NCBI RefSeq assembly: GCF_000001735.4
Contig: NC_003070.9
Location: 8,742,001-8,806,000, forward strand
Direction of reading: 5' to 3'
Source: Arabidopsis thaliana
Lineage: Eukaryota; Streptophyta; Magnoliopsida; Brassicales; Brassicaceae
Length of the DNA: 64,000 nucleotides
Position numbers and translations under genes: made by a program. Numbering within the stretch: the first letter of the stretch is position 1; every line of letters starts with the position of its first letter. Under the pieces are notes generated by a model. It saw only the letters and a program-made list of their open reading frames with translations, was not told where the DNA came from and ran no database searches. Positions 38,440-51,412 of the stretch are shown piece by piece.

Positions 38440-39476
38440 ATGATGTCGGAACTTCCAGAGCATTTGTTAGAAGAGATACTCTACCGCGTTCCAGCTATGT
38501 CTTTGAAACAGTTAGGGTCTACTTGCAAAGGATGGAACTGTTTATTCAAGGATAGGAGATTCACAAGAAAACACTTGGATAAAGGCCCAAAGCAGTTTCT
38601 GATTCACATGTCTAAAGGGCTTAGGGTACGCTCGATGAGTGTCGATCTCCATAGACTTCCACATGTAAAAGTCACAGTTGAATTTACCCTAATCAACCCT
38701 AAATATCCTAGTTGTCTAGATCAAGATCAATTCGAGATATATAAAGTCTCTCACTGCGACGGCTTATTGTTATGCGTCTGCGTCACCAAGGAGGACAATA
38801 CTTGGCTCGCGGTATGGAACCCGTGTACTGGTCAAACAAGGTGGATTCAACCCATGACTTATATGACAACTATACTCTCGGATCCTACCAAAATAATAGC
38901 TACAATATATTGGCACACACTGGTTTTGGCTACGACCACGAATTCCAAATTTATGAAATTAACTCCAATTCATGGAGGATTATTGATGCCACTTTGGACT
39001 TCAAATTAGGGTATATTGGTCGTGGCGTGTCTTTGAAGGGAAAGACTTACTGGATTGCTAGTGGTGAAGAAGAGAAACGGCTTGGCAAATTCTTAATCAG
39101 TTTTGATTATACGACAGAAAGATTTGAACGTCTATGTCTTCCGAATAAGTATCCTTGTTATGCAACTCTGGCTCTATCCGTTGTTAGAGAAGAGAAACTT
39201 TCCATGTTATCGCAACGCGGAATTAAATCAAAGGCAGAAATATGGGTGACAAATAAGATTGGTGAGACACAAGTGGTGTCGTGGAGCATGGTCTTAGCTT
39301 TGGATTTGCAGCCTAAACGTTGTATTGGGGAAAGCGGAAGTTTCTTGGTCGACGAGAAGAAGAGAGTGGTCGTGTGTTGTGATAATATTAGAGACCAAGG
39401 AAAAACCACGGTACACATTTTTGGAGAGGACAACAAAGTGAAACAAGTGGGTTTTGAAGTCGGATCATCTCTGTAA
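38440..39476 (+). pseudogene. F-box/FBA-type gene with one frameshift (unit 2)
   Basis: Same predicted frames as 24060-25096, including the shared frameshift near 38860-38870. Confidence 0.8.
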
Positions 39477-39960
39477 TGTATGTTTTATTATGTTCCAAGT
39501 TTGACTCAAATCTACCAAGGTATCACAGGCAAAAGAAAAAGGGACGAATGATCATAGTGTTTGGTGTGGATCTTGGAGCAACTATCAGATTTTTCAATTA
39601 TGATAAGTTTTCTTCTCAATTTCAATTAATCGCTTCTTTATGCCATAATTTAGAGGCAATTGCTGTAATATTTCTAAATTTTTTAGGCATTCTTTACTTT
39701 GTACTTCTCCTTTTAATTATATAGGTAGATTTGATGATAATTAGAAGATTAAGACTTCAAAAATGGAGATTATGTGAAATTGAGAAAAGCATCACACAAA
39801 GAAAATGGTTTTTGGTGGAACAATTGGGATATTTGCATAACATGAATTTTGATTCCGGTTTACTATACATTATTTGTTTCTTGATTCCGGTTTAGTATAT
39901 CCTAGTACTTACTTAAATCAATAATCCGGGCATGGTTAAAATTAATCAGACGTTGAATCA
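39477..39960. other. Spacer upstream of the LPXC copy, unit 2
   Basis: Copy of 25097-25580; nothing additional. Confidence 0.5.
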
Positions 39961-41586
39961 ATGAGACTCCCCGTCACCGTCAAAGCCACTAAGCCGTCGT
40001 TTCTCGTCATTTGGATCCGATACTCCTCCGCCGCGTCGTCGCCGACAGTCTCCTTGAATCCAGTAAACCTCTCTCCCGCACACGCTTACATGTATATGCG
40101 ACTTTATTATCCATTGGAATCATTTTGAGTGTGTTTTTTTTGTCTTGGGGTTCAATACTGTAGAGTGGACGATTACAGCAAACTCTCGCAGGATCTGTGG
40201 AAGTGAAAGGAAAATCTCTGCACTCCGGTAAGTTCTCGACGGTGAAGCTAAATCCGGAGATCGCCGGAGCTGGTAGGTTCTTCGAGTTTCGATCCAGATT
40301 CATCCCTGCGTCGATTGAATTTGCTCAGGAATCGCCTCTTTGCACGACGCTGTTGAAAGATGAGCTCAAAATCCGAACCGTTGAGCATTTGTTATCAGCT
40401 CTTGAGGCGAAGGGAGTTGATAATTGCAGGATTCAAATCGAGAGCGAAAGTTCCGATGATCGAGAAGTCGAGGTTTGTTACCTGAATACATACATTTTGA
40501 GTAATCATAGGTCGAATCAATGTCTCGTATTGTCTATTTTGACTGGATTTGTATGCTATAGAGATTGTCAACATCTTGCTGTGCAGTGTAGCTCTTAGTT
40601 TTATAGACTTGGTACACTGGAGGAGATGATGAGTGTAGGCAACACTAACCAAGTGACAGGTCCCTATTTTTGATGGATCAGCTAAAGAATGGGTCGATGC
40701 GATACAAGGAGTTGGCATAAACGCGGCTCAAAACCATGATGGTGAAAGTGTAGAGAAGATGGTCGCACATGTGAACAAGCCTGTGTATGTTTGCAAGAAC
40801 GATACTTTTGTTGCTGCATTTCCGCTCTAGAGACTCGGATCACTTGTGGTATCGACTTCCCACAGGTTCAGTCTAATGGCATTTTGACTTATTTTCTGCT
40901 TGTACATAAATTGTTATTGACTTGGTCTGTTGTGTATGATGATGAACTTTACAGGTGCCTGCTATAGGCTGCCAATGGTTTTCTTGGAGACCTATCCATG
41001 AGTCTTCTTTTGCAAAGGATATCGCATCATCAAGAACCTTCTGTGTCTATGAAGAGGTTAGTTAGATCCATTGTTGTTGCTTAGGAGCTTTGGAATCAGT
41101 AAACTGGTGTTCGTTCTTCAACCATCTGTGTCTGAGGGTTTTGTTTGCAGGTGGAGCGTATGCGTGAAGCAGGGCTCATTAAAGGAGGTTCTCTGGATAA
41201 CGCCATAGTTTGTAGGTAAATAATCTTGCATATTGATGACTAAAGGGACACAATATTCAACTGAAACTGTCTCTAATGCAGCGCTGAGCATGGATGGATG
41301 AATCCTCCTCTGCGGTTTGATGATGAAGCATGTCGACATAAGATTCTTGACCTAATCGGTGACCTCTCCCTTGTTTCACGGGGCGGAAATGGAGGACTCC
41401 CCGTGGCTCACATAGTCGCATATAAGGTAAATAATACTAGCTTAACATCTTATAGTTTGCACAAAAAAGAAAAAAAAAAAACATCTTATAGTTTTCTCGA
41501 GAAAAGAAAACAATAGTATTATCTTTCAAATGCAGGCGGGTCATGCACTGCACACTGACTTAGCACGTCACCTTACCATGGACTGA
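39961..41586 (+). pseudogene. LPXC2: LPXC copy with 1-base deletion and premature stop (unit 2)
   Basis: Exons correspond to 39961-40062, 40164-40472, 40660-40865, 40955-41056, 41151-41215, 41282-41426 and 41536-41586. In exon 3 a G is lost at the TTCCGGCTC segment (about 40823). It then reads AAFPL followed directly by TAG at 40828-40830. The predicted product is 193 aa and lacks domain 2, with HKxxD and the last His, so it cannot be a complete deacetylase. All splice sites and the rest of the coding sequence look unchanged, so the lesion is very young, or is an assembly error. The stop lies upstream of four introns, so the mRNA is a likely nonsense-mediated-decay target. Confidence 0.85.
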
Positions 41587-42119
41587 AGAGTATGTGCTCG
41601 TTGTCAACCATATCCCGCAAAAGCCTTGATCGTTTCTGTTTCTTTTTGGATTCGTTATCCAAAGATGGTACCAATGTGGGATTTTTGTTTGTTCAATGGA
41701 AGATCATTACTCTTGTGAATACAGTAAAATTTGTAACATTAAACTATTTTAGGTACTAATCATAGGGACATTTTAACCGATCAAACTGTTCCAAAACCAA
41801 ATTGAATTGAAACTTAAGTTGTAGTTCAATAATAGTTTTACTCTGTACCAATTTAACATATTGAAACTGAAAATAAAAGAAAATGGAACAGAACTAATAA
41901 AAATAATAAAATAATTTAAAACGAAAAAGAATTTGACTTGGATACATTTTTCACATTAGGAAAAGGTAAATTCCTCTCCTTTTTTATTTTTATTTTTTTA
42001 CTCGTATTTATAATTGTTGTACATTATAACGTATTAGGATACGTATTAAGAGAGAAGAACCCTAATTACTTACGAGAGAGGAGAACCCTAATTTTCAATT
42101 GTGGTCGAAAATTGGAAGA
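41587..42119. other. LPXC 3' region and F-box promoter, unit 2
   Basis: Copy of 27208-27740; nothing additional. Confidence 0.5.
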
Positions 42120-43421
42120 ATGAGGAGGAGGAGGTGCGATCTTCAACCGAAGAGAACGAGAATGTGCGATCTTCAACCGAAGAGAACGAGTATGTGCGAT
42201 CTTCCACCGAAGCTGGTAGGGGAGAAGATCCTCACGAGGATTCCGATAACATCTCTGAGAGCGGTGCGATCCACTTGCAAATTATGGAACGCTTTAACCA
42301 AAGATCGGGTTCTGGGTAAAGCAGCGGCGCAGTTTTTGGGGTTTATGACGATGGATTCAAAGGTCTGTTCAGTTAGATTCCATCTCCGTCGCAGCAAGGA
42401 GGAAGAAGAAGACACGATGGATCTATCTATAAAGCAGGTAGATTTGCTTAATCAAGTCGAGATATCTAGAGTGTATCACTGCGACGGCTTGTTGTTATGC
42501 GTGGCTAAGGACAACTCGAGGGTCGTGGTTTGGAACCCTTATTTGGGGCAAACAAGATGGATCAGACCCAGAACAGAATCCAACATAGGAGACAGCTATG
42601 CTCTTGGATACGACATCAACCGTAACCACAAAATCTTGAGGATGGTGCAGACAAGAAACGTTTCCGTTTACAGGTACGAAATCTACGACTTGCGCTCTAA
42701 TTCATGGAGGGTTCTCGAGGTCACTCCCAACGGGGAAATGGACCCTAATCATCCCCTCTACGGCGTTTCTGTGAAGGGAAATACCTACTTTTTTGCGCAT
42801 GAGGATAGCAGCAGTGGTGAAATTGATGAAGATGGCGACATAATCGATCTTGAAGATTTCTTACTCTGTTTTGATTTTACAACAGAGACATTTGGTCTGC
42901 GTCTGCCTCTTCCGTTTCACTCTACTATCGATGCGACTGTGACCCTCTCTTGTGTTAGAGACCAGCAGCTCGCGGTGCTATATCATAATGAGGGTCTTCA
43001 CAGTGATGATCGGTTTACCACAGTTGAGTTTTGGGTTACTACTAGTATTGAGCCCAACTCTGTGTCCTGGAGCAAGTTTTTGACAGTGGATATGAGACCA
43101 TTGGCACTCACTGGTGTTCGGTTTGACAATGATATGGGTGCCACCTTCTTCATTGACGAGGATGAGAAAGTCGCTGTGGTTTTCGATCTAGACGGATACC
43201 TAAGCACCGAGAGCGCTCGTTACCACACCGCTTTTATCAGTGGAAAGGATGGATTCTTTAAACCTGTGACTCTAGGAGTAGCTCCCAATGTCGGGGAACC
43301 TTGTCCCAGAACCGGGCATATTCCGACTACATATCGTCCCCCGCTTGTCTGCTCGTCTACTTACCTTCCGAGTTTAGTGCAAGTCAACCAACAGCGCAAA
43401 AGGAAAGAAAGACATGTTTAG
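42120..43421 (+). CDS. F-box and FBA domain protein (433 aa), unit 2
   Basis: Encodes the same 433-residue sequence as the copy at 27741-29042, with the same triple repeat at the F-box start. No difference in the translated protein was found, so the two loci would supply the same product from two promoters. Confidence 0.88.
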
Positions 43422-44144
43422 TTTTCTGTTCCTTGCAGTTCTCAAGACTGCTAGTCAATTCTCAGTTACATTTCCATGTTATCTTTCTCCTCTTTTAGTT
43501 TCTCTTCTCAAACTTACTCTTGTCATGGTTTAAGTTTCTTACTTTTCGTCAGTGAGATGGTTAGGTACCTTATTTGTTTCTTGCATTGTCGTCTGCTAGT
43601 AAATTTATCAAAGCATTGTTCTAGTCACTTGTTCACTTGCACCATCCTTAAGCAAAGCATGACATGGTTTCATGTACTGTTAGCCCAATTATGGAGTACA
43701 TATCTCATATAAGTTAGTCTGTTTCTGCGTTTACTTCTAAGTTAGTCCCAATTATGGAGTACATATCTCATACATATCTTATATATACGAAAAGTGATAT
43801 CTGATCTCATCTCATGTATGTTGTGTTTCTTACACCATTATGAATACTATCTGGCCTTTACAGGTTCGTCCTGTAGTGAAAGAAGTACTAGACACATTTT
43901 GGGTAGGTGCTTAGCTAGGAACCAAATAAAAACTGAAAGACCCTCGGCAATTTTTGTCGCTAGGCATGCTTAAATAACCATAGCTTTCTGCTTTCCACAT
44001 TTCACAAATTAAGTAAAAGTGGAGGAACAAGTCGAATTTTTATGATAGAAACAATGGGAAGATGGCAAGGAACATTTTGCATTGGCAAATATTATTACAG
44101 GGAGGCACTATTCGAACACAGCAGATTTTCTCATTCAGGCTAGT
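43422..44144. other. Convergent spacer, unit 2
   Basis: Copy of 29043-29765; nothing additional. Confidence 0.5.
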
Positions 44145-45914
44145 CTACGTCAGCTTCTCGGAATCCTTTTTCTCTACGATTTTGATGAAATTGCGGACAA
44201 TTGTCTTGCCCTCAGTTGTTATAATACTCTCCGGATGAAATTGAACTCCCTGTGAACAATGTTTACAAGACTTCAAGAGTTCTGTTTTGAATGGAGGGGG
44301 CAATAAGATTACAGTACACACTTGTGCGGGTTTTACCTGTATATGCTTGTACTTTCTGTGACGGGCAGCCATAACCAGACCATCTTCTGTCCATGCTGTA
44401 ACCTCGAGCTCATCACTAGGAAATGTATCTTTTTCGATCACGAGACTGTGATATCTACCTACAATGAAAGGGCTGAAACCAACCAGATTTGTTTTATTAC
44501 ACATTTTTACAGACTTATGATTAACTATATTAGACAACACACAAAAAAAATTGATTTTGATTCATACTTTGATAATCCAGAGAACAAGCCTTCTTCTCCT
44601 TTCTCATCATAGTGAACCATTGAGCTTTTCCCATGCATAACACCAAATGGTGACCGCACAATCTTTCCTAATCAATGTTCAAACAAAATTGCATTTAAGC
44701 TGTGGATGCATAGAATAAAGAACAAAACCATGTTTGAACACTGATACGGGAAAATAAGATGTCTTGTTTATATGCAACTAACCTCCAAATGCTTCTCCTA
44801 TACACTGCAAACCCATACATACTCCAAATAAAGGAACAAGTGGTCCGAGTTCCAAAACAGTTTGCAAGGAAATCCCAGAGTCTTGAGGGGTACCTATCAA
44901 ATTCAAGAAAAGTGTTATCCACTTCTCCAGCATATAATTATAGGAGAAATTTCAGAGGCCAAAATATTTACCAGGTCCAGGAGAAATCAACACTCCTCTT
45001 GGATTTTTTCTGCAAGAGGGAGAGAATGATAAAGGAATGAACATCAGTCGATTAGCCAGATTACGTTTTAAACAGAATGCATATAGTTTCTTCTTACCTT
45101 TTCAGCTCTTCTACTGTAAGTTCATCATTGCGGTAAACTTCAAAATGGCATTGTAGCTCTCCCATATACTGTAGAAATAGATAGCAATTCTCAAAATTTT
45201 GTTTATACTAAAGCAGAAGAAACCATATCAAGAGAACGATCACAATAAATAGTATGCACCTGACACTATTCTGCGTGGAGAACTAGAAGTAAGACATGAT
45301 CAAATTGTATATTTGGTATCTATGTGCGTTAAGTCAGATATTCAGAGCAGCCAAAATCTCATGAGAAAGCGAGATATTTCAACTAGGAATAACAAATCTA
45401 AAGTCAAAAATAGCAACTCAGGAAATCGCCAATTCAAACTTTGAACATGATTAAAGATTCTACTTAAAAGACCAGACTTTAGGCAGCAAAGAAGTGATGT
45501 GTTAGCTTTTGCTGGATCAACAATTACTCCTTACAACGACAAACAAGCAACGAGGAGCTTTCGACAATAAGATTCGATGGCACGACATAGCAACGACTCT
45601 GATCACATTAACAACAGATGGTCAACATTACATAGTCTTATCTATTAGCAAGTCGAAAGTAGATTGGATTGTGAACTAATGAGATTCTAACATTCAATCA
45701 CAATGCATATACTTGAATACATTTCTAACAAAATGCAAATTCAGCTGCTTTCACATCAAAAATCTAACGAGCCTAGTAAGATTTGAGATTGTGTTAGAAA
45801 TGAAACCTGGCAGAGATTGTAAGTGAAGCTGTCGTAATTATCAATCACGATGATAGGACCATTCTGTTTAGAGGAATTGATAACAACGGAAGGTATCGAA
45901 TTCGATTCTGCCAT
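44145..45914 (-). CDS. Anthranilate synthase beta-like glutamine amidotransferase (222 aa), unit 2
   Basis: Exons in gene order: 45914-45807, 45168-45098, 45009-44972, 44893-44783, 44667-44568, 44472-44337, 44249-44145. Same gene structure, intact catalytic Cys, His and Glu, and the same missing transit peptide as at 29766-31535. The intron-1 duplication is present here too (upstream copy about 45991-46398). Confidence 0.85.
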
Positions 45915-46675
45915 TTCAATAGAAGCTTCAGCAAATGTACATCTCTACGACTCTTCCCCAAAACTGAAAACTCCTATATCACAGAAGTATATTTGGGATC
46001 TAAGTGAGATATTCAGAGCAGCCAACAAGGAATAACCCAATCTAACAATAGCAACTCAGAAAATCACCAATTTTCAAACTTTAAACAAGATAAAAGACTT
46101 AAAAGACCAGACTGTAGGCAGCTAAGAAGTAATGTATTAGCTATTGCTGAATCAAAAATTACTCCTGGCAAGGACAAAGAAGCAAGGAGGAGCTTTTTCA
46201 AATATATACAAAACCAAAAAAAATTACTCATCTAGAGAACTAGTCTTACGTGAATAAGATTCGATGGTGCCGCATAACGACTCAGTCTGATCACATAACA
46301 AGAGAGAAATTACATTACATAGTCTTGTATATAAGCAAGTCGAGACTAGATTGATTGTGAAATAAAGAGATTCTAACAATCAATCGAGATGCATACTTGA
46401 ATACAATTCATATGAATCAAGGACTTGCAATTAGCCAGGACCCTAATTGATTAAGACATGGTTGACCAAAAAAACAAAACTATTAGAAATTATGGTCAAA
46501 GTAGTAGCTACAGAGATTAGAAATCTATTCCAATGGTCTTAGCTCTAACGTCAACAAAGGTTTAATCATCCCCTAAACTTCAAGTTTCAACTTAGTCCGA
46601 ATCAGGAGAAAGACTATGAGGGAAGTTATTTGGACAAATGGTTTAATGCTCTACTAAAGGGGAATCGATCAGATT

Positions 46676-46888
46676 CTAATTGTAACATTTTGGGTACCTG
46701 GAGGTTGAAGATCCTTCGAAGAACGAAGTGAGCCGCCTCGCGAACATTCTGTTCAGGTGATGTTGACCCGACTCGCTGATTCGACCCGGAGCTGGTTTTG
46801 AAACGGTCAAGGATATAAGTGGCGCTGGATTGATGAGGAAATCGCTATCAATTGAGATAGACTGCGAATAGTACGAGAACACCATCAT
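46676..46888 (-). CDS. Unrecognised 70-codon ORF, unit 2
   Basis: Identical in translation to 32297-32509. Its preservation only reflects the recent duplication and is not evidence of function. Confidence 0.3.
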   Translation of the reverse strand: MMVFSYYSQSISIDSDFLINPAPLISLTVSKPAPGRISESGQHHLNRMFARRLTSFFEGSSTSRYPKCYN

Positions 46889-48036
46889 TTTGGATGCTTT
46901 GACGCAGATTCATTCATGGCTTCTAGGTCTTTTATTACTTCATTAGTTGTTGACTTAAAGAAATATATCTAAGTAACGTTTAATGATGTGGGGGATATTA
47001 AGCAGCCAGGTTTTACACTCAGCTATAGTCATCTTTTCGTATAAGCATCTAATTCGACAAATGTATAGTATAGTCATCTTTTCGTATAAGCATATATAGT
47101 ATAGTCATCGTATAAGCATATATACCGTTTTCAATTTAATGGTCACACGATCCTTTCTGAAAAAAAAAAAAAAATTATCATTAAACAAGCTTCTGATCAA
47201 CAAAATAATATCCCAAAAAGGTGGATTAAATTTTTGTTTTCTTCATAGACATAAGGAAATTAACTTTACAGTCTGACCATTGATTAACTTTCAGCAATGT
47301 GCACAACTGCCATTTTGATAACACCATAGTTTAAGATGCCAAAAAAACAAAGGAAGATGGAGCGAGAAAGATGAATTACGCTATAGGAATTGATTTTCCT
47401 CTTAAGTGCTCAAGTCTCACTTTAAATTCAACTATCACGGATGAGCCAAATGCCCAGCCCTAAACAAAAAGATTAACTTAGTAATTGATACCTTGTAGAA
47501 AGACAAACCGTGAGATCAGTGAAAGTGGTAAGTTGCCTGGATATCACGAAAGTGTCAAGACTCTTCTCTTCACCATCTTTAATCATATCTTCCATCATAT
47601 GAATCTTCAGCATCTTGAATTGACGATCGAAGACAGGCTTGTAGAGATGACTCAAACGTGTACCACAATGGCCTCATAATATAGATGCAAGATTATTATG
47701 ATTGAATGACGATTCTTCGGATGCATATGTAGGAATAAACACTGCGTCATACGAGTTCTCATAACCATCAATTCACTTTCGAATAGAAATGGTAAATTTT
47801 CATTACAAACTGATCCAAGCACTTCAAGACCTAATGAGAACAAAGTAAATCAACACAAAGACAGTGTCCGGACTTTTGATAGGATTTATTTTTTAAAAGG
47901 TATTTCGCATATAAACTTCTTAACATAGATCTCTACATATATAGACAAAATGAAATAAATACAAAGATGTGCTTCATAAGTTCTCAACAAAGCCCAAGTA
48001 ATCTCCACAATAAGGCTTATTTATAAGTCCTCTAAT
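46889..48036. other. Gene-poor region of unit 2
   Basis: Copy of 32510-33657 with a few substitutions (for example in the poly-A stretch near 47161). No gene is supported. Confidence 0.5.
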
Positions 48037-48239
48037 CTGAGTGACTTCAATGATTCTTCCAGCCCAAAACAAGGCTTCTCTCCTCCAGAAAAATAATTAG
48101 GATTATTATATTATTATTTGTTTTGTTTCCTCGAATAAAAAAGAGAATCCGAGAACTTTTTAAGACAAAAGCCAAGTCTTCGAAACCTTATGAGATGTGA
48201 TAGGGTTACAAGGGTAAAACAGGAACTCAGAATAAAAAT
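48037..48239 (+). repeat. 203-bp direct repeat, left flank of the insertion
   Basis: Identical by eye to 56186-56388. Unit 1 has this segment once (about 33658-33860), with GATAGAGTTAC where both flanking copies have GATAGGGTTAC. The duplication therefore happened within unit 2 after it split from unit 1. Confidence 0.9.
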
Positions 48240-48737
48240 ATGAGAATATTACACGTAGAGGCACTATTTCAAAACTTTGGACACAATAGAACACTTTAAA
48301 ACCATTAGTCACTTTAACTCAGTATAATTACCCCTTTACCCTGAAATCGTTGGTTTAATAAAACATAACAAATTTAGCCGGTTTTCTCTAATCCGGTTCC
48401 GGTTGAACCACGTATTATCAGTTACTGTCATTTACCAACACGATTGTAAAATCTTCATTTACCAACACGATTGTAAAAAACCGCTTACCCAGTAAAAACC
48501 CTAATTTACTGTATCTCCACATCGCCACTGCTCCCAATCCGTCGCCTGCTCCGAATCCGGCGACTCCTCCGTCGCTGTCCATCAATCCGCCACTCAGGCG
48601 AGTCTATACTCGCTGAATAAAAACCAAATAGTAATTTCCCCCAAATCTCTGCAATAATCGAATTCGATTTCGATTTATTGTTCTCGTAAGCCAGATTCAT
48701 TAGCATTCCAGTTGATTCTCACTGATCGGAATACTCA

Positions 48738-49402
48738 ATGGAAGGTACAAATCGTTTCCAATCATCTTATTTTGGTCCAATTAACTCAGAAGAAGAAATC
48801 CTCTTCTCGCTGAATGTTTCTGCAATTTTTTTTTTGAATCGAAAAATGTTTCCCAATTGTTTGTAGCTAAGCACAGACGTTTGTACAAATACTCGTTAAT
48901 AATCGTTATCTCTTGAACTGGTTTCTTGCCAATGAACAGGGTCGACATCTCAGGAACCATCTTCTCAGTGGGATTCAAACCTTCCAAATAGACTCTTCGC
49001 CACCGATCATTATCCGAGGGGAAGGCTGAACGTATACTCTAGACCGGATATTCTATCCTTTATCAAGAAGGTTTTTGATGGGACAGAGGAATTAGATTTT
49101 ATACTTCAGTCTTGCTTTGGTCCTTTATTCCATTTGCCAGTTAGTAGGGTTGCGACTTCGGGTAAGGTCATTCATGCCTTGTTATGTAGACAGTTGCTTA
49201 CTAAGAAAAAGTATGAGTTTTGGACAGTTTTTGGTGGACACCCAATGAGATTTTCACTACTAGAATTTGCTTCCGTGACTGGCTTACCTTGTGGGGAGTT
49301 TCCTGACGAGTATGACCCTGAAGATTCTCCTGTTTATGATGATGGCAAGAAGAGCTACTGGAATGAGTTAATTGGTCCAGACAAGACGGTTACATTAGGC
49401 GA
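48738..49402 (+). pseudogene. DUF1985-domain gene, 3' truncated (MULE cargo)
   Basis: Short first exon 48738-48744 (ATGGAAG), intron 48745-48939, exon 2 from 48940. The DUF1985 signature is HALLCRQLLTKKKYEFWTVF, GGHPMRFSLLEF and GLPCGEFP. In MULE-borne genes this domain normally precedes a Ulp1-like cysteine protease. Here the reading frame runs at about 49402 into an inverted LTR fragment and stops at 49449-49451 after about 18 foreign codons. The protease part is missing. Confidence 0.75.
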
Positions 49403-49595
49403 GATACTTCGGACGGGTGAGCTGACGAGCTGCTTGAGACTGGCGAGCTGATGAGCTGACGAGATGCTTCAGACGGGTGAGCTGACGAGCTGGTTGAGAC
49501 GGGAGAGCTGACGAGCTGCTCTTAGTCTCTAAGTGTCCTCGCGGAATCCCCCTTTGACAAGACATGCTATTCCGTATTTATAGCCTTCTGCGTGT
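49403..49595 (-). mobile_element. Inverted, truncated fragment of the same LTR family
   Basis: Reverse complement of the LTR region from about 36249 (TACACGCAG), through the TATA box and CATGTCTTGTC segment, into the 26-bp repeats. Divergence is visible near the CGCGGAATCC segment. It lacks both LTR ends. Its right edge is fused to the F-box-like gene at 49596 and its left edge to the DUF1985 gene. Confidence 0.85.
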
Positions 49596-49596
49596 A

Positions 49597-50080
49597 ATGA
49601 CATCTTTACAATCATTCAATAATGAAATGGCGCCTTTCATGTCGAGAGAACAGAACCCTAGCCTCAAGCTCTGGAGATACATAGCGTAAGGGTTTCTTTT
49701 TGCAAGACATTTGGAGTAGAATGAGAAGTGAACAGAGTCGGGTGAAGACATGTTGATGAAGTCAGGGCTTTTATCTAAACGAACTCGGGATAGTGTCTCG
49801 ACAGAGAAAGCTGCAGATTTCCCTTCATGACCAGATTTAATCCAGTTTTTCAGAGCCTCAATTCCTTCTTCTGAAACGTGGCTAACAATTAGTGCGAGAA
49901 TTGGTTCCGGAATGTATAATCTTGCAATCTTCCTCTGTTGACAACGAAGACGAAAGTTTATAGAAGTTACATATACTTTGTGGAATGAATGTAAACTATA
50001 TTGTTTAAAAAATTGAAAAATTTAACCTGTGTGTCGCTAGATTGTGTGATAGAGTGTAGACATTTCGATGATGTACTCAT
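49597..50080 (-). pseudogene. F-box-like gene, N-terminal half (3' truncated)
   Basis: Exon 1 50080-50027 (MSTSSKCLHSITQSSDTQ), intron 50026-49935, exon 2 from 49934. Exon 2 encodes RKIARLYIPEPILALIVSHV and SPDFINMSSPDSVHFSFYS, resembling Arabidopsis At2g35280-like F-box-related proteins. The coding sequence is cut at 49597 by the junction with the LTR fragment. It overlaps the other half (51821-52372) by 248 bp. Confidence 0.65.
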
Positions 50081-50520
50081 TTTGTCAATTTGTTGCGAAT
50101 AACGAAAGAGTAAGATGTGATGGAGAGAGAAGTTTTAGTACTGATCAAAACGGTTTAGAAATGAGTAATAAAAACAGAGTAATTAATTGGATGTTTCTCT
50201 TAATAGGTCACAATCGTGAGGGATGAAGCTTAGTGGGGAGTACGGGTTCAGTTAATATTCACTATATATTAACTCTAAATATAAAAGCTACCACTTGAAT
50301 TCCATTAAACCAATTTCATATACAAAAACGCAAGTCATAGTTCTGAAACAACTCAAATCATTTGTATAATAATTGTGACACCTTTTAGTTGTTGATTATT
50401 AAGCTTTTGGAAAACGGTTTATAGGGATGGCAAATGATTTGAGTTGTTTCATAATTAGCTCGAATGATTTACAAATCAACAACACAGTTTACAAACAGAG
50501 GTCAAAATTAATATTTTTGT

Positions 50521-50820
50521 GTATTTTGAACTATTGTTGATTTGTAAATCTTAATATAAATGTCATCCAGTCATAGTGAATTATTCAATCAGACAAACGA
50601 ATTAATACAGTTATGTTGTGGATGGATTCATATGGATACATTAACAATTATCTTTCTCTTTCAACATGAAAGATAAATCTAAAATTCCTTCTACCGGAAA
50701 TATTGAGATACTGTTGTATAGCGGAAATATTCCCACCATCAGGTTTTAAACTAGGATTTTTTTGGTTCGAGCATAATTCGGGGACATTATGGTTAGAGCA
50801 CAATTATAGTTAGATCATTA

Positions 50821-50853
<33 letters not shown>
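50521..50853. repeat. Direct repeat copy A, ending in a 31-nt poly-T
   Basis: Matches 51080-51412 with scattered substitutions and indels (shared TTATGTTGTGGATG, CTAAAATTCCTTCTA, GGTTAGAGCACAATTATAG). It ends in a T run of 31 at 50823-50853. Confidence 0.85.
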
Positions 50854-50857
<4 letters not shown>

Positions 50858-51079
50858 ATTATTACGTTTATTATGAGAAGATAATTATGGTTAGCTCTCC
50901 AGTGTTTAAGTTTCTTCCATTCCCCATTCCTACAAAATAATCTTATCTCTACATTGCTGTTGAATGTTTTAGTGGTTTGTATCATATTATTTGTTTGTTC
51001 CATCCATAACCCCATTTATTTTCAAGTTCATCTAACATTTATATCAGTTAACAATGCGAAGAGAAATAAATAATTTTGA

Positions 51080-51412
51080 GTATTTTGAACTATTGTTGAT
51101 TTGTAAATCATTCGAGCTAATTATGATTACAAATACGTTAAAACCAGTCATAGTGAATTATTCAATCAGACAAACGAATTTATACAGTTATGTTGTGGAT
51201 GAATTAATATGGATATATTAACAATTATCTTTCTCTTTCACCATGAAAGACAAATCTAAAATTCCTTCTACGGGAAATATTGAGAAACTGTTGTATAGCA
51301 GGAATATTCCCACAATCAGGTTTAAAACTGGGATTATTATGGTTCGAGACAAATCCGGGAACATTATGGTTAGAGCACAATTATAGTTAGATCATTATCC
51401 TTTTTTTTTAGT
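51080..51412. repeat. Direct repeat copy B
   Basis: Partner of 50521-50853; the T run is shorter here. Confidence 0.85.

Larger units (their letters stand above)
35988..48239. repeat. Tandem unit 2, left part
   Basis: Second copy of the array, carrying the LTR, F-box pseudogene, broken LPXC, F-box, ASB-like gene and the gene-poor region. It is interrupted after 48239 by the MULE-containing insertion and resumes at 56389. Confidence 0.9.
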
